A stretch of 64,000 nucleotides of DNA from JADLCB01 sp964398315 (lineage in GTDB: Bacteria > Planctomycetota > Phycisphaerae > Tepidisphaerales > Tepidisphaeraceae). Each line of letters begins with the position of its first letter. Position 1 is the stretch's first letter. Shown in pieces: positions 27,230 through 36,128 of the stretch. A program made the position numbers and the translations under genes. Under the pieces are notes generated by a model. That model was not told the DNA's origin. It made no database searches and saw only the letters and a program-made list of their open reading frames with translations. Location: assembly GCA_964398315.1 (NCBI GenBank), contig CAYNMV010000010.1, forward strand, positions 22,481 to 86,480, given 5' to 3'.

Positions 27230-27847
27230 CTATAAATAGTCCTTCAAGATCTCCTTCAACCGCTTCCTTCCCTGGAACACGTGCCACTTGACTGCCTCAA
27301 CGCTGATGCCCAGTGTTTCGGCCACTTCCTTCTGAGGCATCTGCTCGATCGTAAACATCACGATCGCCAGGCGCTGCTTCTCGGGCAACTGGTCGAGCGC
27401 CTGCTGCAACTGATCGCCCAGCTCCGCGCTTTCCATGCCGGCCAGCGGGTCATCGCGGCGGGTCATCCAGGCGCTGCCGCTCTGGCCGGCCTGCTCAGCC
27501 GGACCCAGCAGGTCATCCAGGGGCAACTGGCTTCGCGTTTTGCGGGTACGCCGCAGATTGAGCGACAGGTTGGAGACGATCCGCATCAGCCAGCCGCCGA
27601 ATGCCTCGGGCCGCTGGAGCGTGTCGAGGCTTCGATAGGCCTTGATGAATGCGTCCTGTGTGACCTCCAATGCATCCTGGCTGTTGCCCAGCAGCCGGTA
27701 AGAAACTGCGACAGCCTGTCGTTGATATCGGCCAATCAGTTCATCAAACGCCGATTTCCGCCCGTCCAGCGCCCACTCGACCAATTGGCCGTCCGACATC
27801 GCCGAATTCGGCGTCGAACTCGGATTGGGGGCGGTGTTCGGGTCCAT
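27230..27847 (-). CDS. ECF-type RNA polymerase sigma factor (RpoE-like)
   Basis: The product has 205 residues. After about 20 flexible residues comes region 2 (FDELIGRYQRQAVAVSYRLLGN, then DALEVTQDAFIKAYRSLDTLQ and FGGWLMRIVSNLSLNLRR). Region 4 has a helix-turn-helix (LPEKQRLAIVMFTIEQMPQKEVAETLGISVEAVKWHV). It directs transcription of an envelope-response regulon and is probably controlled by the anti-sigma factor encoded just downstream. The ATG is at 27847; no strong ribosome site is visible. The ATG at residue 17 is an alternative start. Confidence 0.93.
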   Translation of the reverse strand: MDPNTAPNPSSTPNSAMSDGQLVEWALDGRKSAFDELIGRYQRQAVAVSYRLLGNSQDALEVTQDAFIKAYRSLDTLQRPEAFGGWLMRIVSNLSLNLRRTRKTRSQLPLDDLLGPAEQAGQSGSAWMTRRDDPLAGMESAELGDQLQQALDQLPEKQRLAIVMFTIEQMPQKEVAETLGISVEAVKWHVFQGRKRLKEILKDYL

Positions 27848-27955
27848 ACCAGCAGACAGTGCGTGGGCGGTGTTGGTTAGGCGAAAAATCCGGAAGGTGT
27901 CCTACTTTATGTCAGACGCCTCAGGAGGCGGGTTTTCCCTTCCTGGCGGCCCGGC

Positions 27956-28783
27956 TCAGGCGGTCGCGCCGGCCATCAGTTCTTTGCAGTAAGTGCCTAT
28001 TATTTCGGCGATTACGTCAGGCCCGCCCCCGGCTGCCGCGCGCATCCGCCGCACCATCGCTGTGCCCACAATCGCACCGTCGGCGTGTCCTTTGAGCTGC
28101 TGCACATGGCCGGGCTGGCTGATGCCGAAACCGACGCACAACGGCCGGTCGGTCAGGCTGCGCATCTGCGCGAGCCCGCTGGCCAGATCGGGAGGCAGGC
28201 TCGTCCGTTCGCCGGTCACACCCGCCACCGACAGATAGTATACAAACCCGCTGCACAATCTTGCGATTTCCGCCCGCCGCCCGGCAGAGGTCGTCGGCGC
28301 AACCAGCAGCGAGGTATCCAGCCCCGTAGCCCAGACCTGCTGGCAGATGCCTTCCGCCTCCGGTGGGGGCAGGTCCGGCAGGATCAGCCCGTCAAACCCG
28401 GCCGACCGGGCTTCGGCCAGGAAACGCTCCAAGCCATAACGGTAGACGATGCTGTAACTTACCATTGCCACCAGCGGAATGCGCACATCGCCGCGCACAC
28501 CCCGGATACAGGCGAAAATATCTGCCAGCCGGATTTTCCGCGCCAAGGCATCGGCAAAGGCCTCCTGGATGACCGGCCCATCGGCGATCGGGTCAGAAAA
28601 AGGGATGCCGATCTCAATGCAGGTCGCCCCGGCCTGGTCAATGCTGCGGATGCAGGCGGCTGTTGCCTCCAGGCTGGGATACCCCGCCGCCAGGAACGGC
28701 ATCAGCCCGATCCGCCCGGCCTCCCGCAGCGGCCTGAATGCCTCCGCCACCCGACCTGTTCCGCCCGCGCCCACAGCGCTCAT
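27956..28783 (-). CDS. trpA: Tryptophan synthase alpha subunit
   Basis: Cleaves indole-3-glycerol phosphate to indole, which is passed to the beta subunit. The 275-residue TIM barrel carries the catalytic Glu57 and Asp68 in IEIGIPFSDPIADGP, plus VSYSIVYRYG, LPDLPPPEA, the flexible loop GVTGERTSLP and the phosphate-binding GFGISQPGHV. The ATG at 28783 follows GAGGGATCG. trpB is not adjacent in this window, so the two subunits are encoded apart here or trpB lies elsewhere. Confidence 0.96.
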   Translation of the reverse strand: MSAVGAGGTGRVAEAFRPLREAGRIGLMPFLAAGYPSLEATAACIRSIDQAGATCIEIGIPFSDPIADGPVIQEAFADALARKIRLADIFACIRGVRGDVRIPLVAMVSYSIVYRYGLERFLAEARSAGFDGLILPDLPPPEAEGICQQVWATGLDTSLLVAPTTSAGRRAEIARLCSGFVYYLSVAGVTGERTSLPPDLASGLAQMRSLTDRPLCVGFGISQPGHVQQLKGHADGAIVGTAMVRRMRAAAGGGPDVIAEIIGTYCKELMAGATA

Positions 28784-29088
28784 CGATCCCTCAACTTCCT
28801 GTTAAAAGCGCGCGATGATAAACCGGCGGGGGTGATGGTCAAGTTACCGGACAGGCCGCTGATTGCCCCCACGCAAGTTCCTGCATCCACTGGCGTCCGG
28901 GGTGCCATTCAGCCGTTGGTTGGGATGGACAACCAGGCTTATGTTCGACATGGCGATTCTTCTGATAGCGGGTCATTCGCTGTTGCGCCTTTGATGTGTC
29001 CAGCCGTGGCCCTGCTTGCGGTCGTGTGGCTTTTCCATTGCCGTGCTTGTCGTGGCCGATTTCGGTCGGTACAACCGAACTGACACGG
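28784..29088. other. Divergent intergenic region between trpA and MBL gene
   Basis: No gene is supported. The stretch must hold the promoters of both divergent genes. No attenuator or tryptophan-rich leader peptide was recognised before trpA. Confidence 0.4.
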
Positions 29089-29955
29089 ATGTCACTCCAG
29101 CTTTGCATCCTCGCCAGCGGTTCATCGGGAAATTGCTCGCTGCTGCGCGCACCCGGCGGGTGTCTGCTGATTGACTGCGGCATCGGGCCGCGGGCGATTG
29201 TGCAGCGGCTGGATGGAACGGGGGTAGGGCGGGAGCACGTGCGGGCCATCGTGCTGACCCACCTGGATACCGATCATTTCAAGCAGGCGTGGCTTAAGAC
29301 GATGGTGCAGGCCGGCATCCGGCTGTATTGCCACCGCTCGCTGTACCGCAAGATCCTCGCCCATGACCGCCGTCACCGCGAGCAAACCCCGGCGTTTGCG
29401 CACCTGCTGCAGCCGTTCGACGGGGAGCCATTTGAGCCACTGGCCGGCGTGCGTTTTGATCCAATCGCCCTGGCTCACGATGAGGCCGGATCGCACGGGT
29501 TCCTGATCGAAGGCCACGGCTGCCGGATCGGCTACGCCACCGACCTGGGGCGCGTGACCGATGAGCTGATCGACCGCTTCCGCGAACTGGACCTGCTGGC
29601 GCTGGAGAGCAATTACGATCCCCACCTTCAGCGCACCAGCGGCCGGCCGTGGTTCCTGCAGCAGCGCATCATGGGCGGGCGCGGGCACCTGTCGAACCAG
29701 CAGTGTTTTGATGCGGTCCGCAGGATTTTCAATCGTGATCAGCAGGTTGGGCGCGTGCCCCGTCACATTGTCCTGCTGCATCGCAGCCGCCAGTGCAACT
29801 GCCCGACGATCATCCGTGACCTGTTCGCCGCCGACCGCCGGCTGAGCGAGCGACTGGTGATCGCCGACCAGTACCAGCGCACCGACTGGCTCAGTGTGGT
29901 CCCATATACCGGCCTAAGCTTCCAGTCCGATCTCTTCTCCGCCGCCGCGGGCTGA
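29089..29955 (+). CDS. MBL-fold metallohydrolase (YycJ/WalJ-like)
   Basis: The product has 288 residues of the metallo-beta-lactamase fold. The N-terminus LCILASGSSGNCSLL is typical of the YycJ group, and IDCGIGPRAI follows. The first metal motif reads THLDTDHF, an HxDxDH in place of the usual HxHxDH; later ligands are in LAHDEAGSHGF, YATDLG and ESNYDPH. The start at 29089 is chosen because the family begins right before this motif; the frame is open 31 codons further upstream. Hydrolysis of a nucleic acid or cyclic phosphate is likely but unproven. Cytoplasmic. Confidence 0.88.
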   Translation: MSLQLCILASGSSGNCSLLRAPGGCLLIDCGIGPRAIVQRLDGTGVGREHVRAIVLTHLDTDHFKQAWLKTMVQAGIRLYCHRSLYRKILAHDRRHREQTPAFAHLLQPFDGEPFEPLAGVRFDPIALAHDEAGSHGFLIEGHGCRIGYATDLGRVTDELIDRFRELDLLALESNYDPHLQRTSGRPWFLQQRIMGGRGHLSNQQCFDAVRRIFNRDQQVGRVPRHIVLLHRSRQCNCPTIIRDLFAADRRLSERLVIADQYQRTDWLSVVPYTGLSFQSDLFSAAAG

Positions 29956-30009
29956 TCGGTACCGGCTGGTATCTCCTTGTGCTTCAACCAGAGAGCGCGA
30001 AGGCGCGGA

Positions 30010-30567
30010 TCACGCGGTCTTCCCGGCGCCCTGCGCCGCATTGGGCTTGAGGGTGACGATGTCGGGGAGGTTGCGATAGTAATCGTCGAAATCCAGACCG
30101 TAGCCGACGACGAACTCATCGGGGATGTCAAAGCCGATGTAGTCTGCCGGAAACTGGCGGGCGGTGGGGCGGTCTTTTCGCAGCAGCACGCAGGTCCTGA
30201 CGCTGGCCGCGCCAAGTCGCTCGAGCATCGGCACCACTGCCCGCAGGGTGCCGCCGCTGTCGAGGATGTCATCGACCAGCAGCACGTGCCGCCCCTCCAC
30301 GTGGGCAACCTGCCGCTCAAGAACCGTGGCCCCCTGGCTGGTGGTGGATTGCCCGGGATAGCTGCTGACGGTCATCAGGCCGATTTTCATCGCGATGGGG
30401 ATCTGGCGGATCAGGTCCGCGCAGAAGATCATCGCGCCGGTCAGGATCGGCACGATGGTGATCTCGCCGGCCTGGGCATGGTCTGTCGTGATCTGCTGGG
30501 CCAGCTCGCGCACGCGGCGGGCGATCCGGTCCTGGCTGATGAGCACCTGGTCGATGGAGGCATGCAT
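30010..30567 (-). CDS. hpt: Hypoxanthine phosphoribosyltransferase
   Basis: Salvages hypoxanthine or guanine with PRPP to IMP or GMP. The 185-residue length is typical. Motifs: VPILTGAMIFCADLIRQ near residue 40, the flexible loop region LMTVSSYPGQSTTSQG, and the PRPP-binding LLVDDILDSGGTLRAV, then FVVGYGLDFDDYYRNLPDI, which is characteristic of Hpt. The start at 30567 matches the family; a TACACT lies 7 bases before it and no Shine-Dalgarno sequence is seen. Convergent with the MBL gene. Confidence 0.95.
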   Translation of the reverse strand: MHASIDQVLISQDRIARRVRELAQQITTDHAQAGEITIVPILTGAMIFCADLIRQIPIAMKIGLMTVSSYPGQSTTSQGATVLERQVAHVEGRHVLLVDDILDSGGTLRAVVPMLERLGAASVRTCVLLRKDRPTARQFPADYIGFDIPDEFVVGYGLDFDDYYRNLPDIVTLKPNAAQGAGKTA

Positions 30568-30574
30568 GCGGCGG

Positions 30575-30580
30575 AGTGTA
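30575..30580 (-). promoter_or_regulatory. -10-like element of hpt, apparently leaderless
   Basis: TACACT on the minus strand ends 7 bases before the hpt ATG. The -35 is weak. No ribosome site exists between the two. Confidence 0.4.
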
Positions 30581-30706
30581 ATCGCCCTGCGCGATTTCGC
30601 ATCGCCGCATATCGGGATTTCATCCCCGGCCGGGCGGGTGTGTGGCCTCAAGCGCCAGGCGCGCGTGGCGATGACGGATAATCTGTCGCGACATCCGCCC
30701 GGCCGT

Positions 30707-32872
30707 TCAGCCGAAGGTTTCCATCAGCAGCCGCCGCAGGTCGGCGGGGGTGGCGATGCGGTAGCGGGCACGGGTATCGGCCTCGCCGATTTTGATCGTG
30801 ATCAGGCCCGGCACCTCCAGCGCGAACATGCTCTCATCGGTCACATCATCCCCGGCCGTCAGCACCAGGTCGAACGTTTGTTCGCTCAGCAGATAGCTGA
30901 CCGCCCGGCCCTTGGTGACATGGGCCGAGGCCACTTCCACAATCTTGCGGCCGTGGCGGATCTGGACCGGCTCATTGGCCAACAGGCTGGTTAATTCCTC
31001 GGTCAGCTCGCTGGCCTTCCAGCGGCCGAACTCAGGATCGGCTTTGCGATAGTGCCAGACCAGGCCGGTGCGCTTCTCCTCGACAAAACTGCCGGGGGTG
31101 GAGGCGGCGTACAGGTCAAGCAGCTTGTGGATTTCCCGCTTCCAGCCGTAATCGGTGTTTTCATCGAGCTGCTCCCACTGGCGCGATCCCGGCCGGCGCA
31201 GCGCTGCGCCATGCTCGGCGATCAGGCCGAAGGGGGTATCGCCAACGAACGTTTCCAGATCCTCCTGGGTGCGTCCGGAAATGAGCGTCACGGTGACATG
31301 CGGCTGGCGGGCCAGCAGGGCCAGCACCTCGCGCAGCTCATCGGTTGGCCGGGCGGCCGCCGGATCGTTCACGATCTCGCGCAGCGTCCCATCGTAATCC
31401 AGGAACAGCCCGATCCGCTGCTTCGCCGCGTGCGCTGCGCGCAGGCGCTGGCGAGCCTCATCCACCGGCGGCGGGGGCTGTTCGGTGGGGCGGGCACGCA
31501 GCTCATCGATGAACTGCCTGGCCCAGGCCTGGGCATCGTAGCTCATCACCCGTCCGCGCATGCTGCGCATGCGCAGCCGCCGCTCCTCGATCGGCAGTTC
31601 CAGCGCTGCGCGAATCGCATCGGCGGTCTCGCGGGCGTCGAAGGGGTTGACGATAATGGCGTTGAACAACTCCTCGGCCGCCCCGGCGAACTCACTGAGC
31701 ACCAGCACCCCCGCCTCGTCGCGCTGGCAGGCAATGTACTCCTTGGCCACCAGGTTCATGCCATCGCGCACCGGCGTGACCAGGCATACCTCGGCCAGGG
31801 AGTACAAGGCCGCCAGGTCCTCGAACGGCACCGTGCCGAAGATGAACTTGATCGGATCGTTGCGCAGCGAAGCGTGCTTGCCATTGATGCGCCCGATCTT
31901 GTGTTCGATTTCCTCGCGCAGTTGCTGGTACTGCTCCACCCCGCCGCGTGACGGCACGGCCACGAAGATGAAGCGCAGGCGATCGCGCTCCTCGTAATCA
32001 TCAAGGAACAGGTCGATCGCCTCCAGGCGATGCAGGATACCCTTGGTGTAATCCAGCCGCTCAACCGACAGCACGATGCGCTTGTTGTCATAGGCCCGGC
32101 CCAGCTCCTCGACCCGGGTGCGATGCGCGGGGGTGTCGAGCCGCTGGTCGTACTTGGCGGCGTTGATGCCGATGGGATAGACGCCCAGGTAGGTGTCCGG
32201 GCCGGGCTGGCGGATGCGGATGATGTCCGACTCGATGCCCAGCAGGCGCAGGACCGAGGAGCGGAAGTGCCGCAGGTAGCCAAAGGTGTGGAAACCGACC
32301 TGGTCGGCCCCCAGCAGCCCATCGAGCAGTTCCTCGCGCTGCGGCAGGCAGCGGAAGATCTCATAGCTGGGGAAGGGGGTGTGCAGGAAAAAGCCGATGC
32401 GCAGCTCCGGCCGCCGCCGTCGCAGCATCCGCGGCAGGAGCATGAGCTGGTAGTCATGCACCCACACCAGGTCCTCCGCGCCGGCCTGCTCGGCCACCAG
32501 GTCGGCGAACCGCTCATTCACCTGGTAATACGCCTCCCACCACTCCAGTTCATAGCGGAAATAGGTGGGCATGTAATGCAGCAGGGGCCACAGGCTGGAG
32601 TTGGAAAAGCCCTCGTAGTGGGCATCGGCCAGGTCCTTGGGCAGGAACAGGGGAATACATCCCTGCTCCTCGCGCAGCGTGCGCTCCAGGCGCTGCCGCT
32701 CGGCGGCATCGGGCAGATCGCCACCCGGCCAGCCGATCCATTTGAGGTCATAGGCCTGCGGATCCAGTCCCTCCAGCGCGGCCACCAGCCCGCCGGAACT
32801 GCGGGTAATCCCCGCCGGCGTCACCGTCACCGGCAGGCGATTGGATACATTGATCAACGTCGTCTTGGCCAT
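30707..32872 (-). CDS. otsAB: Bifunctional trehalose-6-phosphate synthase/phosphatase
   Basis: Makes trehalose in one polypeptide. Of 721 residues, about 1-470 are a GT20 glycosyltransferase (NVSNRLPVTVTP, SSGGLVAALEGL, the WVHDYQLMLLP segment, and VERLDYTKGI), which joins UDP-glucose and glucose 6-phosphate. From about residue 485 a HAD phosphatase follows, with the nucleophile motif DYDGT at 492-496 and later TAGDDVTDE. The start at 32872 is taken because the family begins at TTLINVSNRLPV; longer in-frame starts exist at 32890 and 32923. Trehalose serves as an osmolyte and stress protectant. It is monocistronic by position. Confidence 0.95.
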   Translation of the reverse strand: MAKTTLINVSNRLPVTVTPAGITRSSGGLVAALEGLDPQAYDLKWIGWPGGDLPDAAERQRLERTLREEQGCIPLFLPKDLADAHYEGFSNSSLWPLLHYMPTYFRYELEWWEAYYQVNERFADLVAEQAGAEDLVWVHDYQLMLLPRMLRRRRPELRIGFFLHTPFPSYEIFRCLPQREELLDGLLGADQVGFHTFGYLRHFRSSVLRLLGIESDIIRIRQPGPDTYLGVYPIGINAAKYDQRLDTPAHRTRVEELGRAYDNKRIVLSVERLDYTKGILHRLEAIDLFLDDYEERDRLRFIFVAVPSRGGVEQYQQLREEIEHKIGRINGKHASLRNDPIKFIFGTVPFEDLAALYSLAEVCLVTPVRDGMNLVAKEYIACQRDEAGVLVLSEFAGAAEELFNAIIVNPFDARETADAIRAALELPIEERRLRMRSMRGRVMSYDAQAWARQFIDELRARPTEQPPPPVDEARQRLRAAHAAKQRIGLFLDYDGTLREIVNDPAAARPTDELREVLALLARQPHVTVTLISGRTQEDLETFVGDTPFGLIAEHGAALRRPGSRQWEQLDENTDYGWKREIHKLLDLYAASTPGSFVEEKRTGLVWHYRKADPEFGRWKASELTEELTSLLANEPVQIRHGRKIVEVASAHVTKGRAVSYLLSEQTFDLVLTAGDDVTDESMFALEVPGLITIKIGEADTRARYRIATPADLRRLLMETFG

Positions 32873-33040
32873 ATCTCTCAAGCCCGACATGTAACGGGAT
32901 CGCCAGAACTTGAGAACGTGCAAAGCCGCCGATGGCAGCGCGATCAGTGCAGCGGCGGGTCATCCGGCGCCTGGCTCAGTCCGCATCAGCGTTGCCTGCC
33001 GGACCCGTGCCGGTTCCAATCGCTCATCGGCGATTTTGGC

Positions 33041-33328
33041 ATGCGCGACCCAAAGGGCGGTGTCATTACCTCCCTGTCTGGCGGCCTGCGCGGTGGATTG
33101 TTCGGCTTCGCCGACGGCGGCGTGATCGAGGGCGGCCGGCCGATCTGGGGCGGCCGCGTCATGGCCTTCTCCGGCGGCGGGGTGCTCAGCGGGCCGACCG
33201 CCTTCCCGATCCGCGGCGGCGGCACGAGGGTGATCAACTTCCATGTCACGACACCCAACGCCGACAGCTTCCGGCGCAACAAGCACCAGATCGCCAACGA
33301 CATGCGGCCGCTGCTGCGCGGCTCATAG
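33041..33328 (+). pseudogene. Remnant of a phage tail tape-measure protein C-terminus
   Basis: About 95 codons in frame show the C-terminal signature of tape-measure proteins: Gly-rich GGLFGFADGGVIEGG, AFSGGGVLSGPTAFPIRGGG, then INFHVTTPNADSFRRNKHQI, the conserved terminal segment. The several hundred to thousand residues expected before it are absent; upstream bases are not coding in this frame. The GEAGPE(A/S)I-type stretch normally between the FPIRGG part and the last beta strand is also missing, suggesting an internal deletion. No other phage gene is recognisable nearby. Confidence 0.65.
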
Positions 33329-33366
33329 CCGGTCGGCGAAGTTGCGGCCGTGCATGACGGTCCCTC

Positions 33367-33660
33367 CTAGCGGGTTGAATTGACCTGCGCCATCTGCGAT
33401 TTGTACTCGGCGGCTTCCGGCGAGTCCGGCGGCAGGAAACGGGCCGGCTCCAGCACGTTGATTTCATAGCTCTTGAGCATGACGCGCTGGCCCGACTTCG
33501 CGTCGTAGAAGCTGTAGCCGAGCATGTTCTCCTTGCCCCATGACGAGTAGGTGTCGTAGGTCCTCCCCGAGGACACGTCCGTCACCTGCAGCCGGGCAGG
33601 CACGTACACGCCGCACCCGCCCAGCACGAGGGCCAGAATGGCCATCCCCAACAATTTCAT
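33367..33660 (-). CDS. Small lipoprotein
   Basis: The product has 97 residues. The ATG at 33660 follows a near-perfect AAAGGAGG ribosome site. A lipoprotein signal (KLLGMAILALVLGGCGVY) places the lipidated Cys at residue 16. The mature part of about 80 residues has two likely beta hairpins (LQVTDVSSGRTYDTY, YSFYDAKSGQRVMLKSYEINVLEP). The family is unknown to me. It sits next to the tape-measure remnant, so it could be phage-derived cargo or an ordinary envelope protein. Confidence 0.85.
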   Translation of the reverse strand: MKLLGMAILALVLGGCGVYVPARLQVTDVSSGRTYDTYSSWGKENMLGYSFYDAKSGQRVMLKSYEINVLEPARFLPPDSPEAAEYKSQMAQVNSTR

Positions 33661-33795
33661 CGCTTGCCTCCTTTGGTCGGCAACGGAGTTGATCGCCGAC
33701 AGGGCGAGTATGGCGACTTGAGACGGCGAGCAGATCGCCTCTCAATCCGGAACGATAGACGAGTCCGCTGTGCGAATAAAGATCATTCCCCCTTT

Positions 33796-35094
33796 TTAAC
33801 AGCGCCTGGCCTGCGCGCCGGCGAAATCGATCAGGCGCTTGAGAAACCCCTGTGCCATCGCCTCGGCCTGCGGGCGGGTGAGCAGGGCATTGCGCCAGGT
33901 CAGCGCCAGGTGCAGGTCATCGCCGAGGGTGGTGGGGGTGAAGGTGACCGGGATCATCGGGCCGGTCGGGGAAATGCGGATATACTGGCGGATCAGGTGG
34001 GGGTGATGGGCTGCCGCCCAGGTGGAGGTCAGGTTGACGTTGGAAATACCGCCGGCCAGGGGCATGTGCTTGCGATAGAAGTGGTATGTCTTGCGCGTCG
34101 GCAGGAACCGGGCAGTCAGGGCAGAGACATACAGCCACAGCATCCCCGCCGCGGCGGCGTGGTTACGGCGTGCCGCGCGGCTCTGCTGGCTGATTCGGCG
34201 CAACATCCCTTCGAAATCGGCCAGCCATTCCGGCCGGACGGTCACGCTGGTGAAACCGAGGAACAGGCCGAAGCGCTCACGCAGGCGCATCTCATCCAGC
34301 GGGCGCAGGTTGACGATGCTGCCCAGGGCGATGCGGCGGCGGCTGGGGGTGAGGCGGAATGGCAGGTAGCGGGCACACTGCTCGATTGCCGCGGCCATGA
34401 ACAGGTCATTGACCGTTGCCCCCCGCTCACGGGCAGCCGCGCGCAGGGCCGGCGCAAGGCCCCGCGGGGCGGTATGCAGCAGGAACGCCTCGCTGTAGTC
34501 GCACGTGCCCGCGCTGCGCACGCGCTGCACGCCGCGGAAGCGCGAGAAGGAGCGGAACAGGTCAAAGATGCCTCGATCCAGGCTCCACGGCACCCGCGCC
34601 GGGCCGAAGTGCTGCCAGTAATCGCCGCTGGCGATGCGCACCGGCGGAGCATCGGCCTCGCGGATCAGCCCCATGGCCAGCTCGAACCAGCGGCGCAGCA
34701 GCATGCGGATCGAGACTGAATCGGCGATCCAGTGCTGGTACACCACCGCCACGTCGAGGCTGTCGGCCGTGGCGCGGATGAACGGCCGCAGGGGCTCATC
34801 GCCGGCAAATGGCGTGTTCAGTTCAAGGGCGATCTGCTCGTCGAGTTGCAACGACGCCGGGATCAGCCGCACCTGCGGTGGCCGGGCCGGCGGCTCGTGG
34901 CGATAGCGACGGCCCTCCACCACAACCCGCCCCAGTCCCATCGAGCGCAGTGCCGTCTCCCATGTCGACTGCCAGCGCTCGACGGGGCCGGCCCGACGGG
35001 CATCCAGCCGCAGCATCTGGGCGGCGTTGTACGGGTAGGTTTGGTCCCAGGCCCGGACAACACGCTGGAAGACATTGAAAGGGACGTTAGCCAA
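33796..35094 (-). CDS. Condensation-domain-like acyltransferase (BAHD/WS-DGAT superfamily)
   Basis: The product has 432 residues. The active-site motif HHxxxDG of condensation and wax-ester-synthase-type transferases appears as QHWIADS near residue 118, keeping the catalytic His and Asp but with Gln and Ser at the flanking positions. NDLFMAAAIEQCAR and ISNVNLT fit the second half of the fold. The start is a TTG at 35094 with no clear ribosome site, so the N-terminus is uncertain. An ICMT-like methyltransferase gene lies 80 bases upstream on the same strand. A lipid or polyketide acyl transfer is likely; no carrier protein is nearby. Confidence 0.75.
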   Translation of the reverse strand: MANVPFNVFQRVVRAWDQTYPYNAAQMLRLDARRAGPVERWQSTWETALRSMGLGRVVVEGRRYRHEPPARPPQVRLIPASLQLDEQIALELNTPFAGDEPLRPFIRATADSLDVAVVYQHWIADSVSIRMLLRRWFELAMGLIREADAPPVRIASGDYWQHFGPARVPWSLDRGIFDLFRSFSRFRGVQRVRSAGTCDYSEAFLLHTAPRGLAPALRAAARERGATVNDLFMAAAIEQCARYLPFRLTPSRRRIALGSIVNLRPLDEMRLRERFGLFLGFTSVTVRPEWLADFEGMLRRISQQSRAARRNHAAAAGMLWLYVSALTARFLPTRKTYHFYRKHMPLAGGISNVNLTSTWAAAHHPHLIRQYIRISPTGPMIPVTFTPTTLGDDLHLALTWRNALLTRPQAEAMAQGFLKRLIDFAGAQARRC

Positions 35095-35174
35095 GGGAAT
35101 CAGTGGAGCAGGGTGGATGGATGGATCAATCGGTCAGCCATGACGCAACAACGCGACAGGGAGATCTCAACGCG

Positions 35175-35831
35175 CTACTGATCGGATGCTGTACTGGGCA
35201 CATCCCTTCCCTCCGCCGCGTAGGGGGTCAGTGATATGGGGAAAAACCGCCCGGTATGGGCAGCGTAATCGGCGTAGACCTGGCCGTGTACCTTGATCAG
35301 ATAGCGTTCCTCACGCCGGGCTTCCCACTGGAGCAGCAGCAGGTGCAGCAGGCCGACAATCACCATGGCGATGCTGGGCACGATCACCACGCTGCACAGC
35401 ATCAGCAGCGATGACAGCCCGTAAATCGGATGGCGCACATAGGCATATGGGCCGGAGAGGACCAGTTGGGTCTTTTCGCCGGGATCGATCCCCATGCGCC
35501 AACTCTTGCCCATGCGCTTCCAGCAGACCAGGGTGGCGGCAAAGGCCGCGGCGGCGATCACCAGGGCGATCCAGGTAACCGGCTGCGGGATCGGCCAGGG
35601 GCGCAGCCCCTGCGGCAGCGCTGATCCCCGGAATGCCACGATCAGCGGCAGCGCGATCCACGCCACCACCACCGGATTCCAGATCAGCCGCAGCCAGCGT
35701 CCTACCTTTTCGGTAGGGATAAAATTGCCGGCTCGACCCGTGCGCCGGCGGGTCTTGAGCGTCAGCCGCACGACGCGCGCCCAGTAGGCCAGGATGATCA
35801 GCCCCAGCAACAGGGCCGGTAAGTTGCGCAT
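35175..35831 (-). CDS. Isoprenylcysteine carboxyl methyltransferase (ICMT)-like membrane methyltransferase
   Basis: The product has 218 residues with about five hydrophobic segments. The C-terminal half carries the SAM-binding signature of ICMT and phospholipid methyltransferases (LSGPYAYVRHPIYGLSSLL, then EARREERYLIKVHGQVYADY). In bacteria the substrates are usually small lipids or isoprenoids. The ATG at 35831 has a TAAACT 7 bases upstream and no Shine-Dalgarno sequence. It is probably co-transcribed with the acyltransferase gene downstream (80-base gap), suggesting a lipid-modification pair. Confidence 0.88.
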   Translation of the reverse strand: MRNLPALLLGLIILAYWARVVRLTLKTRRRTGRAGNFIPTEKVGRWLRLIWNPVVVAWIALPLIVAFRGSALPQGLRPWPIPQPVTWIALVIAAAAFAATLVCWKRMGKSWRMGIDPGEKTQLVLSGPYAYVRHPIYGLSSLLMLCSVVIVPSIAMVIVGLLHLLLLQWEARREERYLIKVHGQVYADYAAHTGRFFPISLTPYAAEGRDVPSTASDQ

Positions 35832-35838
35832 ACCGTTC

Positions 35839-35866
35839 AGTTTACGGCCAAATCGCGCTGCGCCAA
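35839..35866 (-). promoter_or_regulatory. Promoter of the ICMT-like gene, apparently leaderless
   Basis: On the minus strand TTGGCG, a 16-base spacer and TAAACT (35839-35844) precede the ATG by 7 bases. Confidence 0.45.
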
Positions 35867-36128
35867 AGCCTTGTAATCAGGATTGACGCCGGGGGGCACA
35901 GGGTTTGAGGCTTGCCGGATTGCGATCCCTGCGGATAGTTGCCGCACTGGCGGGCGGCGGGTGTGCCGATGGCTGCTGCCTACCCGCAACCGCTGGCGCC
36001 AGGCGTTTTCGGCCTATCCTGGCCCCTGTTTGCTCGCGCCAGTGAAATTGACGCTAAACCATCTTCAACGCTATCCTTGCGATTCCCGCCGGCCGGCGGC
36101 CGCATTGGCGATTTTCGAGGAGCGCTGC

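Noticed and set aside
27917..27936. CGCCT-AGGCG hairpin followed by TTTT
   Set aside because: It would end plus-strand transcription, but both flanking genes are on the minus strand, and the stem is only 5 bases.
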